Assembly (NCBI RefSeq): GCF_030272615.1
Contig: NC_081413.1
Location: 723,441,649-723,505,648 of the forward strand
Direction of reading: 5' to 3'
Length of the DNA stretch: 64,000 nt
Source: Cryptomeria japonica
Taxonomy: Eukaryota > Streptophyta > Pinopsida > Cupressales > Cupressaceae
The notes under the pieces were generated by a model. The model was not told the origin of the DNA and did not search any database. It saw nothing but the letters and a program-made list of their open reading frames with translations. Position numbers and translations under genes: made by a program. How positions within the stretch are numbered: position 1 is the first letter of the stretch; each line of letters starts with the position of its first letter. This document shows positions 12,119 through 24,546 of the stretch, in pieces.

Positions 12119-14358
12119 ATTTTTGTTAAGATCGAATTAGCGATTAGTTTTTGGTGTAATGTAATTGTGCCGATCAGTTTTGGTGCGATTGAGCGCAGTT
12201 TCATGTGCACATTTGGTTGACAGATAATCTGGTGGCTAACTGAGACAAAATTAGAGTATTTGCAGAGCGAGGACAATCAGAGATCTAGTGCTTAATCGGA
12301 ACTCATTCATGCATTGTCAGATGCTACTTCAGAGTTCATTTTATTGCATTTCCTCATTATAACCAGTTGTAAGTTAGTGAGACTTCCCTGAGGGTTGTAG
12401 CATTTCAGGCAAATATCTTTTGAGTAGTGATCCCTTATTCTAACACTTCCCTGGTTCAACCCATAAACAAGCACATCTTTTCAATGCAATCATTATAGAC
12501 AGAAAAATAATAAATTCCCTCCCACATATATTTTATTAACTATTAGTCATTCTTATTCCTACCCAACATTAGAAATTCTCTATTTATTAAGTTCCAAATT
12601 GCAAACCCGATTTGTGGAAAATTCGTTTATGTTGATATAAAGACTAAGACAATTCTTTTATATATATATATCCATTATGGACGATTCTGATTGAGAATTG
12701 CAACACGCTGGTTGAAAAGGAAATCTAAAAAACATCATTACTTCAGCCAGCCTACAGATTTTGGTGGCTACTAAGAAAGCAAATAGAAATTACACAAATA
12801 TAGCAGTATATATATATTGAATGAAACCGACAGACATAAAATGGACAAAGATATTACCAAGAATCAAATTTCGGTGAAAAGCAAAGGTCAAAAGGAGATA
12901 AAAATAAGCATCCCCCAAACTAGTTTGGTCATTGCACTCAAGCATCTAAGCAATCTAATCAAACAGATCGACCCATATAAAAATACAGGGAATGATTAAG
13001 AGTGTGGATGACGAATCACTCCACAAGGGTTATCGACTCATGCCTTATCAACACTCAATCTCAATGAAATGTAATATCAATCTGCCCAAAATCGATCCCA
13101 AGCACTCTGCTAGATCGGCCCATTCGACAAAACACAGAGAAAGAGAAAACATGGTGGGGTGCGATTTGATTCCTCTTAGAAATCAACTTGCTGGTCAACA
13201 ATGAAATCATAAACTATGCCCATTTGAATACAACGATCAGCCAAGGTAAATGGATGAAATGTAATAAGGAAAACTGCAAGTAAAGACAGAGATAAAACCT
13301 TGCAAAGTTGATGATGAGAAGAGGAGAGGAGGTGATCTTTAACAATTCTCCAAATCAAAATTCCTTAACTCCTTCAGGCACCTTAAGATAGTGCGGTCTG
13401 CAATTACGTGGGAAGGAGAGGAAGGTGAGAAAGGGGTGTGGTGAGGAGAGTAGATCACTAGCGCCCTCTCCTTTTGCCAACCCATGATCTGCCCAAATCG
13501 ACCCTCCAACCAAATTGACCCCTACAGAAAATTGGACTCAGCGGGGAAATGTGATGGTTAAGAATAAATCACCAGCTAAATCTTCGATGATTGTCAAAAT
13601 GGCAGAGGGTTTTATTTTATAAACATTTTTGGCTAAGTTTTGATCCAAAATACTTGGATCTTGATTGATGAAAATCAGGAAAAAATGGGGAGTTGAAGTT
13701 AAGAAAAGAGAATTAGATTAGCCAATTACAGAGAGAAAATTATGGGGAAGACTGAGTTATCCCACACAATTTGATGCAAATTAAGAGTTGACAGGAAGTT
13801 CGATAGATTGACTCTAAGTTTTCTTTTTAAAACTCGTGTTAATTTCAACATGTTTAATTTTAATTTTAAATATTTTTTCTTTCGAAAATCTTAATTCGAA
13901 TTTAATTTAATTTAATATTATAATTAGTTTATTTATTTATAAACTTTTCAAAATTTTAATTTGATTTTTAATACTTAATGTAATTATTCTATTTAATTAT
14001 TATTTATTAGTGTGTGCGTACATACAAGTTCACATCGTGAGTCACTGCTGACAAACTAGAAAACTCCTCCTCGGTCACATGTCCATCTTCCATTGTCGAC
14101 CCTACATCCACCTCACACTCGATGAAACATCAGATCATCATATAAAAATTCATTAACATCATCACATAATTATCATTATAAAATGTCATCAATACTATCA
14201 AATATCATGATAGTTAACATCACATAAACATAATGTTGCTAATGACATTAAATAACATAATGTCAAGCACATTTATTAGCATCATAATATAAAATATCAT
14301 GTATCAATGTCTAGTATAATAATATAAAGTAAAAATTAATAGTCTAAATTTGGTTCAT
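12119..14358. other. Right arm of insertion F, no gene seen
   Basis: Between D and the resumption of E there are 2.2 kb without recognisable coding content. The part from about 13,800 to 14,358 is very AT-rich, with many ATCAT/ACATAA words. Nothing here matches the LTRs or internal regions elsewhere in the window. Confidence 0.4.
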
Positions 14359-14977
14359 GACATCTTGAACAAAAATAGCAACATTGAAAAAGAAAGGAAG
14401 GAGAACAAGAATTCACACATTCCCCCTATTACTAGGTAAAGGGATTCTTGATGAAGGATAACACACTTTTGGCCCCAAGTGAGGGATTTGTTTATAATAA
14501 ACATTATCGTCAAGTGAAGAAAAGGTTGTACCAACGAATACACACCTCTTGCATAAGAGAGCATCCTTGAGAAAACAAATAATTCCACACAAGAAATGAC
14601 ATCATATCATAAGCAATACTACTCAACCATGGAAAAGTGGATCCTTAGAAAGGAGAAGAGATGGAAGATAGAATCATTTCCCCCTAAGTGTGAAGGACAA
14701 AAGAAAATATGTTTACACACATTTACTAAGGGTAATTATGAATAAGAAGTGGCACCAATGCAAACATAGAACTAGTCCAACCAAGGGACATATATGTTCT
14801 TTCATGGAGGACCACTCTCTGTAAGAAACGACCTCAAATTATGAAAAATACAAGGAAAAACAAGGAAAAAGAAAGAGAATTAAAAAAGGAGGAGGAATAT
14901 TATGTTGTTTTCCAAGTATGATTGAAATGTATCACCATAAATGACAAAGAGCCCCCAATGAAGGTAAGTTATCAATG

Positions 14978-16140
14978 TCATAGGGTAAGGAGAAACATAA
15001 TAGGGTCATTGGAGTAATACGATACTACCTCTTCACCAAGAAAAAGCGCAAGATCAATTATAAGTGTAATATGAGCTCTATCATATTGGTCTTGAAAAAA
15101 TTGTTTAAAAACTTTATAATTTCCAAGAGAATAAGAGTAACTATGATGAAAGAGACAATACAAATCATCACCTTTATTCTTGCAACTATTGTTGTATTTC
15201 ATGAAAGGAAAAGTAACATTTTTATCACATTTCAATCTTCAAAAGATTATTTTAGCTAGATATTCTTGATTATCAATATGGATAGGTCTTGTCTCTTGAG
15301 GTATAGTGCAAGATATAATAGCGGAAGAGGAAGGATTGTCTACTTGTGGTAAAAGAGTTGGTAAGGGATGAGGAGAATTGGTTGATGAAGAAGCATTTTT
15401 AGAAAGACGATAGTTTCTATCTTTTGAAAAGTATTCCTTAAGCATTTGAACCTTATAGAGGTCATATGTTTGAGTTGATGAATTGGAATAACCTAAACCT
15501 TCTATAGTAGATTGAAAAGGAGGGTCTATAGGGACCTTGATTCCTTGTTCATGTTTTCCAAGTCCTTGTCCTCTATAGCCTTGTTTTCAAATCATATCAT
15601 AGCCAACCTCATAAGATGTTTTAATTTCAAAGAAAAATGGCCTTCAACATGCATTTCTTTGAAATATGTTGTGTAAGGATAAGGTGAAGGATAAAAGGGA
15701 TGACTAGATGAAAAGGAATATCCTTAGTAGGAAGATTTTGATTTCTAACATCATTATTTAAGTCCTCTTTGGTAGATTTGGAAATAGAGTCGTCTAAATA
15801 TTCATCTTTTCTTAATCTTATGTTAGGAGATAGATCATGAATAAAAATGTATAACATCATCTTGTTTTAGGATATTTTGATAACAAAGATAAGATGTATG
15901 AGAATAAGAAGGATCTAGAGTGGTTGAAGTGGTTATAACGACATGTTTAGCTTGTCTCTCGTGCACCAAGGCATCTTTGTGAGGAAAGGATCTTGGAGTA
16001 TGGTCTCTAGCCTCATTAACAAAAGATAACCTAGGGGAGGTATATGTGTTATTCATTCCAATGTCATCTCTCAAGTTATTAGTTTCTACAAAAGCTCTTA
16101 TGTGATCCACACATGCTATGAATTTTTGTAAGAATATCAT
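14978..16140 (-). pseudogene. Element E gag-like remnant, first copy
   Basis: In sense (minus) orientation this is the broken counterpart of 19,350-20,415. A zinc-knuckle-like segment is readable near 15,150 (YCLFHHSYSYSLGN; the final Cys is replaced by Tyr), and the upstream parts match the second copy through several frameshifts. The Cys/His arrangement followed by a Lys-Phe-rich helix resembles the C-x2-H...H...C motif in Tat-type gag proteins, which packages element RNA in virus-like particles. No pol domains follow. The two copies of this gene share decay at several places, suggesting the family was already defective before it was duplicated. Confidence 0.5.
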
Positions 16141-16446
16141 AATAAAACAACATACAACATGGATAAAAGATTTGCGAAATGATTTACAATTAAGAAAGAT
16201 TTTTCAAATTCTAATGATTTTGTATGCAAGAGAACTATGAATAGAAAGAAGCAACACGAAATGAATGAAACTATGGTCTCACACATGATTTTGATAAATG
16301 TAACTAAGAAGAAATGCAATCACATGTGAAATGGTAAACCAATCAAATTTAGTGAATTCAATAGTGAGAAATGCAAGACACCTAAATTAAATATAAGAAG
16401 AAAAATCAAAATTAATGCAATGTAAGAAGCGTCAAGTTCACAAAAA

Positions 16447-17639
16447 TGTAAGGTAGGGGAATGGGACTCCAAGTTTATGTATGCAAACAAGGAACCTATT
16501 TTCATGTGCTACATTATCATTGGAAGGAAGATGATCCACTAGGTTTAAGAAGACTCAAGAACAAAATTCAATGCAATGATCCTTTGTTGTGGGGTACTTG
16601 AAAATGAATATGCAATTATAAATGAATGAAAACATGCTAAGATGAACAACTTTCAATATGCACAGGGAGACAATGAATTGGCATACCGATTTCAAAAAAG
16701 GAGACAACAGAGCAAACTGAGATTGGCCTGCAGTCCAAATTTGAGGCAAAAATGGGAGGACTGGGTCGATATGGTCGACAGAGTCCCGAGACTAGGTTGA
16801 TTTGATCAGAAGAGTCCCGATAGTTTTGACTCTAATGAGTTGTAGAGTGTGCTCTCCTCTTGATTACCCTAGACCTATTCCCATAGGTTTGCCACGTGTT
16901 CTTACACACATTAAAGAGATAAAATTTTGGGTAGAAATGCATTTGCATAGGTCAAACCTCGATTTTGGAATCAGCCTTGACATTGAATCGAATTGAACAT
17001 GAAAATAAAGTATGTTGATGTATAGTAGAGGCTTGATCAGGGAATGGAAATTTCATGTAACTTGATGATGCAAATGCTTATTTGTAGATGACCACAAATG
17101 TTAATGCAAAAATATTACTCCACACAAAAGACATAAAAGGAAATCATAAAAGACATGCTTGCATGAAGATTGTTGAAGGTTGCCACAATGAAAGATATGG
17201 TGAGATGAAATGCCTTGAATGCTTAAATACTTGATATCAAGTTTGCCTTATTGATTGATGTGGAATTAACCCAAAATGAGGAGGATGTCATTCTTATATA
17301 CCTCTCTCAAGCATTCATGGGTGCAAAACTCGGAGCAGGCCGACACCAAAAACTATTTCTCTCCCAACCACTTTAGGTGTTATGTGATTCAAATTTGGGG
17401 TCAAATATTGGGTACTATATCAAACTAATCAGCTCAGTCTCAGGACTAGGTCGATCTAATCAGCCCAGTCCCCACAATGTGGCCCCAAATTGGGACCTGG
17501 GGTCCAATTTGGGAAGGAGATGTTGGAAAGAGAAGTCAAATTGAGTTGTGGAGAAGGGGACTAGATGCGAGAGGCCATACATGCCAAAATAGGGCCTAAA
17601 ATAGAAAGAAGTTACATAGGGGTGCTATTTATCACTACA
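16447..17639 (-). repeat. Element E, middle LTR shared by two internal regions
   Basis: The 1,193-bp LTR runs from TGTAAGGTAGGGG to ATCACTACA. It is flanked on both sides by E internal sequence: gag-like remnant plus primer-site-like bases on its left, polypurine tract on its right. It therefore serves as the 5' LTR of the left unit and the 3' LTR of the right unit. Confidence 0.85.
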
Positions 17640-19349
17640 TTTATCCCTCACTTTAGTGGGAGTATAAGCCTGCATACATACTCATATAGTAGAAGAAAGA
17701 GACAAAAATATAGAGGCACTAGGCAAGCCTTTAAAGAGATAATACATCACTAAGTTCAAGGGAATGGGCCCCAAAACCAATGATCTTAACTCAAACAACC
17801 ACGTGCAAGGACACCCAAAAATAAAAACAAAGACAAAAGCAAAAACAAAAGACACACAAAAGGGGTTAGTACTAAAGGCTCCAAATCAACTAGTTGAAGA
17901 GACCTTGATAATCTAAATGTCTCAACCACTAATATCACACTCAAAATTCTATTGGAAGAGCACAAGTGATCACCTGGAAAGAGCGAGAGTACACATTAAA
18001 GACAAGACAAGACTCCATGGTCCAATTAACTAGAAAAGGTATGTTATGGTATCATAGAAGATAAAAATAAAGAGAGCATGGATACCATGGGCTAGCAAGT
18101 TGTGTTATGCTAGGTGATCCATGAAAGAAGAGAGGAAGAGTAGGAAATAGTCTAGCAAGTTGTGTTATGCTAGCTCCACTCATCCCAAGAGAGCTTGGTG
18201 CAAAGAGAAAGTTGAATAGTCAAGCAAGTTGTGTTATGCTAGTCAACCCATTTTGAAAATGTATTGGTGCAAAGGAAAGGTCAAACAGTCTAGGAAGTTG
18301 TGTTATTCTAGTCAACCCATCCCAAGGATAACCAAGGAAAGAATTGTCTCCAATAAATCCACAACTTGAACTGAAAAAGGATAACCAACAAAGGCATTAT
18401 GCAACGAAATCTGCAATATAGTACACAATGAGGCCACACATATGCCCCCTCCTTAAGAATGCAATGTAGAGCTATTGTGACATCTTAAGGAAAAGAAGAA
18501 CAAGGATACACACCTTCAGTCACCAAGGAGATATACTTAAACAACAATGTACATACAACCCTATCTAAAGAGGCATAACTCTAATGAGCTAAGGAAGAAA
18601 TGATTAGGAGTTATCTTTAAATGAGTGTAAACGGGATTCCTTTTATGAGGAGGAAGAGATATTTGATCAAAAACATCTAACTGTAAGAGGAGATCCTAAA
18701 CAAAAATAACATCATTGAAAAAGAAAGGAAGGAGAACAAGAATTCACACCTTCCCCCTATTCCTAGGTAAAGAGATTCTTGATGAAGGATAATACACTTT
18801 TGACTCCAAGTGAGGGATTAGTTTATAATAAACATACATTGTCAAGTGAAGAAGAGGTTGTACCCAACGATACACACCTCTTGCATAAGAGAGCATCCTT
18901 GAGAAAATAAATGATTCCACACAAGAAATGGCATTGTATCATAAACAAATGCTACTCAACCAAGGAAAACTGGATCCTTAGAAGAAAGGAGAAGAGATAG
19001 AAGATAGAATCCTTGCGCACAAAGCATGAAGGACAGAGAAAAATAGGATTACACACATTTAATAAGGGTGAATTATGCATTAGAAGAGGCACCAATACAA
19101 ATAAAGAACCAATCCAACCAAGGGACATTTATGTTCTTGCATGGAGGACCACTCTATGTAAGAAAGCACCTCAAATTACAAAAAATACAACTCAAAATAA
19201 GGAAAAGGAGAGAGAATTAAAAGGGAGGACTATTATGTTGTTATCCAATTATGATTGAAATGTTTCACCACAAATGACAATGAGCCCCCAATGAAGGTAA
19301 ACTATCAATTTCATTGGGTAAGGAGTAACATAATAGGGTGAATGGAGTA

Positions 19350-20415
19350 CTAAGGTACTACCTCTTCACCACGAAAAAGTGCAAAATCAGTTGTAAGAGT
19401 AATACAAGCTCTATCATATTGGTATTGAACAAATTCTTTAAAAGCTTTACAATTTCCAAGAGAATGAGAGTAACTATGATGAAAGAGACAATACATATCA
19501 CCACCTTTATTCTTGTAACTATTGTTGTATTTCATGAAAGGAAAAATAACATTCTTATCATATTTCAATCTCCAAAAGATTCTTGTAGCTAGATTTTCTT
19601 GATTATCACTATGGATAGGTCTTGTCTCTTGAGGTATATGGCAAGATATATTAGTGGAAGAGGAAGGGTTTTCTACTTGTGGTAAAAGTGTTGGTTAAGG
19701 AGGAAAAAGATTGGTTGATGAAGAAGAATTTTTAGAAGGACGATAGTCTCTATATTTTGCAAAGTATTACTTAAGCATTTGAACCTTACAAAGATCGTCT
19801 GTTTGAATTGATGAATTTCAATATCATGTATCTTCTCTAGTATATTTCAAAGGAGGACCTATAGGGACCTTGATTCCTTGTTCGTGTTTTCCAAGTCCAT
19901 TTCCTGTATAGCATTTTTTTGAAATCATATCATAGCCAACTTCATAAGATGTTTGTAATTTCAAAGAAAAAAAGACCATCATGTATTTCTTTAAAATGTG
20001 TTGTGTGAGGATAAGGTGAAGGATTAAAGGGATGAATATATAAAGAAGGAATATACTTAGTAGGAAGATTCTCATTTCTATCATCATTATTTATGCCCTC
20101 TTTGGTAAATTTGGAAGGAGGGCCATCAAATTCTTCATCTTTGCTTAATATTATGTTAGGATATAGATCATGAATAAAGTGCATAACATCATTTTGTTTA
20201 AGGATATTTTGACAATGAAGATAAGATGTAGGACAATAAGAAGGATCTAGAGTGATTGAAGTGGTTAAATCAACATGTTTAGCTTGTGTCTCTTGCGCCA
20301 AGGTATCTTTGTGAGGAGATGATCTTGGAGTATAAACTCTAGCCTCATTAAGAAAAGGTAATCTATGGGAGGTATAAGTGTTATTCATTTCAATGTCATC
20401 TCTAGGCTTTATCAA
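19350..20415 (-). pseudogene. Element E gag-like remnant with G-patch and Cys/His motif, second copy
   Basis: Read on the minus strand from 20,415, an open stretch of about 157 codons has no recognised domain. It is followed after a frame change by a G-patch-like segment at 20,087-19,824 (core YTGNGLGKHEQGIKVPIGPP). A Cys/His motif then follows at 19,568-19,350 (YCLFHHSYSHSLGNCKAF). G-patch segments and Cys-His motifs of this spacing occur in Tat-lineage Ty3/gypsy polyproteins, and element B has both. No single frame spans the region, so it is a pseudogene. The assignment to gag is by motif type and position only. Confidence 0.55.
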
Positions 20416-20756
20416 TTTCTACAAAATCTCTTATGTGATCTACACACATCTATGCATCTTTGCAAGAATATCATCATGAAACAACGTACAACATGGATAA
20501 AAGCTTTGAGAAATGATTTACAATTAGGAATTTTTTTTGAAATTCTAATGATGCCATATGGAAGAGTATTATGAATGAAAAGCAACATGAAATTAAAGAA
20601 ACTATTGTCTAAAACATGATTTTGATAAATGTAATAAGAAGCACTATAATTAGATGTGAAATGGCAAACCATTCAAATTTAGTGAATTCCATTGCAAGGA
20701 ATGAAAGACACCTAAATTTGATCTAAGAAGAAAAATCAAAATTAATGTAATGTAAG

Positions 20757-20773
20757 AAGTGTCGAGTTCACCA
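20757..20773 (-). other. Putative primer-binding site of element E
   Basis: Minus-strand sequence leaving the right LTR is TTTTGG then TGAACTCGACACTTC. Position and the leading TGG fit a primer-binding site. The tRNA is not identified. The middle copy (16,437-16,443) has the matching sequence but with its TGG changed to TTG. Confidence 0.35.
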
Positions 20774-20776
20774 AAA

Positions 20777-21943
20777 TGTAAGGTGGGGATATAGGATTCC
20801 AAGTTTATGTATGTAAATAAAGAATCTATTTTCATGCTATTTTCATGCACTACCTTACCATTAGAAAGAAGCTAATCTAATTGGCTCAAGAAGACTCAAG
20901 AACAAAGTGGATGCAATGATCCTTTGCTTTGGGGTACTTGAAAATGACTAAGCAATTGTAAATAAATGAAAATAGGTTAAGATGAACAACTTTCAGAATG
21001 CATAGGGAGAAAGTGAATTGGCAGATTGATTCCATAAAAGGAGATAATAGAGAAAACTAAGACTGACCTGAAGTCCAAATTTGAGTGAGAAATGGGAGGA
21101 CTGGGTCAATATGATAGTTAGAGTCTCGAGAGTGGGTCGATCCAATCGGCAGAGTCCCGACAATTTTGGCTCTCACAAATTACAAATTGTAGCTCTTCTC
21201 CTTATTAGCCTATACTTATTTTTGTAGGTTTGCCACCTGTTCTTGCACACATGAAAGAGAGAAAATGTTGGGTAGAAAGGGATTTGCTTAGGTCAAACCT
21301 CAATTTTGGAATCAACCTTGAATTTGAATTGAATTGAACATGAAAGGAAATTGTGTTGATATATATCAAAGGTTGTATTTGAGAATAGAAATGTCTTGCA
21401 CCTTGATGATGCAAATGTCTCTTTCAAGATGACCATAAATGTTAATGCAATAGCATGATTCCACACAAAAGACCTCAAAGAAAATCATAAAAGACATGCT
21501 TTCCATGAGGATTGTTTAAGTTTGCCACAATAAATGATACAGTGAGATGAAATGCCTTAAATGCTTGATCTCACGTTCACCTTATCAATTGATGTGGACT
21601 TCCCCAAAATGAGGAGGATGCCTTACTTAAATACCTCTCACAAGCATTTCAGGGCGCAAAACTCGAAGTAGGATGACACAATAAAATATTTCCCATCCAA
21701 CCACTCCAAGAATTATGTGGTTCAAATTTGGGGCCAAACATTGGGGACTGGGTCTATCTAATGGATCTAGTCCCCCCAATGTGGCCCCAAATTGGGATCT
21801 GGGGTCTAATTTGGGAAGGAGATCCCTGAAAGAGATGCTAAATTGAGTCGCAAAGAAGGGGACTAGATGTGAGAGGCCATACATGCAAGAATAGGGCCTA
21901 GCTGAGTAATAAATTGCACAGGGATGCAATTTACAATGCTACA
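20777..21943 (-). repeat. Element E, right LTR (5' LTR in sense)
   Basis: The 1,167-bp copy runs from TGTAAGGTGGGGATATAGG to ACAATGCTACA. To its right the homology to element E stops and unrelated AT-rich DNA begins, marking the outer edge of the E array. The matching left target duplication lies outside the window. Confidence 0.85.
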
Positions 21944-23009
21944 ATTAAAAATAGCTACAAAAAGTTATTACTCAAACTTATAGTCTCAAAATCCTTTTCC
22001 CCAACCCACCTTTGCATTCTACATGGATTTGGATCTTATGAGAATTCTAAAGAAGAAATGGAATTTACATAAACCACATCTCTTATATGCTCTTGCTTGC
22101 TTCTCACCAAATATTTCTCACTTGCTTCTCACCGAATATTTTTCACTATCTTTAAAGCTAGCACGAAAAATCATCCAAATTCCTTGAAATTGATCTCCTC
22201 TTGACTTATTGCAGATATATTTGATAAATTGAGAGTTTTCTAATATGGCAAAAGAAAAAACCCTTCCCTTTGCCTCTCCTTTAAAAAAATCATAACGTTG
22301 TAGAGACCTTCCTAGCTTTCATGGCAAAATATAGATCTAATTGGTACACATTTACTACAAACTCAACATTCCCTAGTTATTCTATTATATTTGAGAGGAA
22401 AAAATTAATGCTAGAATTTTATTACACCTCAATTGAGTGTCGTTCTTAATAAAATCTAAGCCTATTATCTTCTAAGACACACTTTTCATGAAAGAGGACA
22501 TGATAATGAAGATTTCCCTTAGTTCAAGAAAGTTTGTGGCTTCTTCAAATAAAGTTTCTTAATCTCGTGGGATTAGGTAAACTCTAAATTTCATTGCTAG
22601 AGTTGTTGATTGGATACATTTATATAAATTAACATTTAATGCATTCCATATGGTATTTCCATATTTTACTTTTGATACATGAGAGGAGGTCTTAACACAA
22701 TATTCCAACTATTCATAGGAATAGGCATGCTAATGATTAATCTGATCAAATAGTGAAAAGTTCCAAAAATTTCTATAAAAGATTTGCTCTATAGTATTTT
22801 ATGATACTCTAAGGTTTCTTTATGTCAATTGTTGTAAAATAATAAAGGAATCTTTCTTTCACTTTTCTTGTAATATTCTTGGTGGTGAATGTAATGCTCG
22901 ACGAGTTTGTTGGGAGGTGAAAATGCTTAGACATTTTGGGGATTTTTGCCTCTCAATTGATGACTTACAATTGTTAAATTTTCTTTAATTATGCCAAATT
23001 TAAATCTAA
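21944..23009. other. Unannotated AT-rich stretch
   Basis: About 1.07 kb with no convincing reading frame, RNA gene or repeat relationship to the rest of the window. Confidence 0.4.
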
Positions 23010-23440
23010 TTCTATCCCTAACGTTTACCCTAAACCATAACCCTAACTCAAACGCTAACCCTGAACCATGCTATATTAATTTATATTATTACATGTCACG
23101 AATAAACCTAAAATACATATATAACAAATTATTATGTTATTAGAGTTATAAGTGATATATAAGGAGATGTGTTATAATTTGAAACTATATTCCAAGTCAC
23201 TATAACCCTAAACTCGATGCAACCATAAATTAACAATACTTCCAAGTCTAACTATAACAATAACTACACCCTAACTTGAACTCTAACCCTAAAAAATAGT
23301 AACCTTAAACCTAAAACTAGCATTATTTATAAATAGGAAACTAATAATACCTGTAAGATTAACCCTAAGCATAATCCCAACTCTCAAACTAATACTAGTT
23401 GTAGGTATAACCATAACCTTAACCTCATGCAAACAATAAA
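23010..23440. repeat. Degenerate CCCTAA-like (telomere-type) motif cluster
   Basis: The stretch is enriched in CCCTAA, CCTAAAC and ACCCTAAC variants, for example CTAACGTTTACCCTAAACCA, ATAACCCTAACTCAAACGCT and AACTCTAACCCTAAAAAA, mixed with TAACCTTAACC. They resemble the plant telomere unit TTTAGGG on the minus strand but form no uniform array. This could be an old interstitial telomeric relic or merely a C-depleted simple sequence. Confidence 0.45.
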
Positions 23441-23549
23441 CCTAATTTAACTTTAGCCATGTTATCCTCATTTCTAAACTTCCCAAAATAAATAAAAAAT
23501 AGTCAAAATCATTTTATTGAGTACTTCTTAAAAAAAAGGATCTGTAATT

Positions 23550-24075
23550 ATCCTCACACAGTGAGTCTCTTGCCATTTTAGAGGATGGTTGTCAATGGCT
23601 TCAGTGAAAATCCTAGAAGTAATCCAATTTGCGAAGATTTATGAAAATAAATAAATATTAAAATCTATATTATATTATGCTAGATCCCTTTGTGGGCATA
23701 TTTCTAGTAGTATTTTTATCAATGTAGCAAGTTTTCAGGTCAGTACACTTTATATTTCGGGAGATATTAAACTCAACTTTTTACAGCTGATTTGTGGAAA
23801 TAATTATATTAAAAAAAAATTAGCAGCTAGAGTGAAAGGATTTGTAGGGACATTTGTGACATCAGTTTTGATAATTTGGCCAATTTTTAGATCAACTCAC
23901 ATCCCAGTTTACAAGATATTAAAGCTTCAAATTTTTACCAACCAAATTGCATAAACAATTAAATTAAAGGTTTTGTTTGATTTAAATAGAATTATATTTA
24001 TGATTTTTTATTGTAATAGTATAATCAACGAGCTTAAAAAGTTTCATGATAAAAAGTTGACTTGACTAGAATTAG
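23550..24075 (+). repeat. Dispersed repeat R, copy 1
   Basis: This ~525-bp segment aligns in direct orientation with 26,405-26,945. Shared landmarks are GAGTCTCTTGCCATTT, TGTGGGCATATTTCT, GATATTAAACTCAACTT and CACATCCCAGTTTACAA. The function is unknown and there is no open frame. Confidence 0.7.
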
Positions 24076-24079
24076 TTAG

Positions 24080-24465
24080 AAAGTGGTTACTAGGTGGTTA
24101 TCAAGAAAAATCATATAAATACAAGTTATTTTGCATTATAAAGTGGACTTTTTATACGGGGAAGTCTAGAAAAAAAATTAGAGAAAGAATTTTTAATGAC
24201 GTTTGACTTTACTCTTTGTACAAAAAATTCTAAAATTATATGATTTCATAAAGATAATACAAAATACTTTTGGCTCATATGTTCTACATGTATTTTTGAA
24301 TTATTATTACTAGTTTTTTGCATGTCAGATTGGTAATTCTTTCATGTCTTGGTGGGAATCATTTGTTATCTATTGAAATGCTTACTAATAAATGGAATTA
24401 ATGTAATGAACCACAATCATATCTTGATATATCAGTTTGAATGTGTTGAAGCTACTCATCTGTTT
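24080..24465 (+). repeat. Truncated copy of the EF-G pseudogene repeat (3' tail only)
   Basis: It matches the ends of the two larger copies near 57,090-57,400 and 58,460-58,850, sharing AAATTATATGATTTCATAAA, ACAAAATACTTTTGGCTCAT and GCATGTCAGATTGGTAAT. Only the non-coding tail is present; no EF-G-like codons are found here. Confidence 0.65.
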
Positions 24466-24546
24466 AAGGAAACTTGTAGCCAACTTTATGACAATTTCCA
24501 CATAACCCAATTGAGACTTCGACAAAATAATCATATAGAATCCACA

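Larger units (their letters stand above)
2280..14358. mobile_element. Unidentified insertion F in element E (contains element D)
   Basis: Comparison with the uninterrupted E copy around 18,690 shows that 2,280-14,358 is extra. The flanks carry GAGATCTTG (2,271-2,279) and GACATCTTG (14,359-14,367), 8 of 9 bases identical, and the uninterrupted copy has GAGATCCTA at that point. A 9-bp target duplication would suit a Mutator-like element, but the two ends show only weak inverted similarity and no transposase was recognised. After removing element D the insertion is about 3.7 kb. The left arm (2,280-3,739) and right arm (12,119-14,358) hold no convincing gene. Confidence 0.4.
17640..20776 (-). 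mobile_element. Element E, second internal region (3.1 kb, non-autonomous)
   Basis: This uninterrupted internal region lies between the middle and right LTRs. Its left third matches 1,164-2,279 and the remainder matches 14,368-16,446, which is how insertion F was delimited. It holds only the gag-like remnant at 19,350-20,415; no protease, reverse transcriptase, RNase H or integrase is recognisable. Confidence 0.8.
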
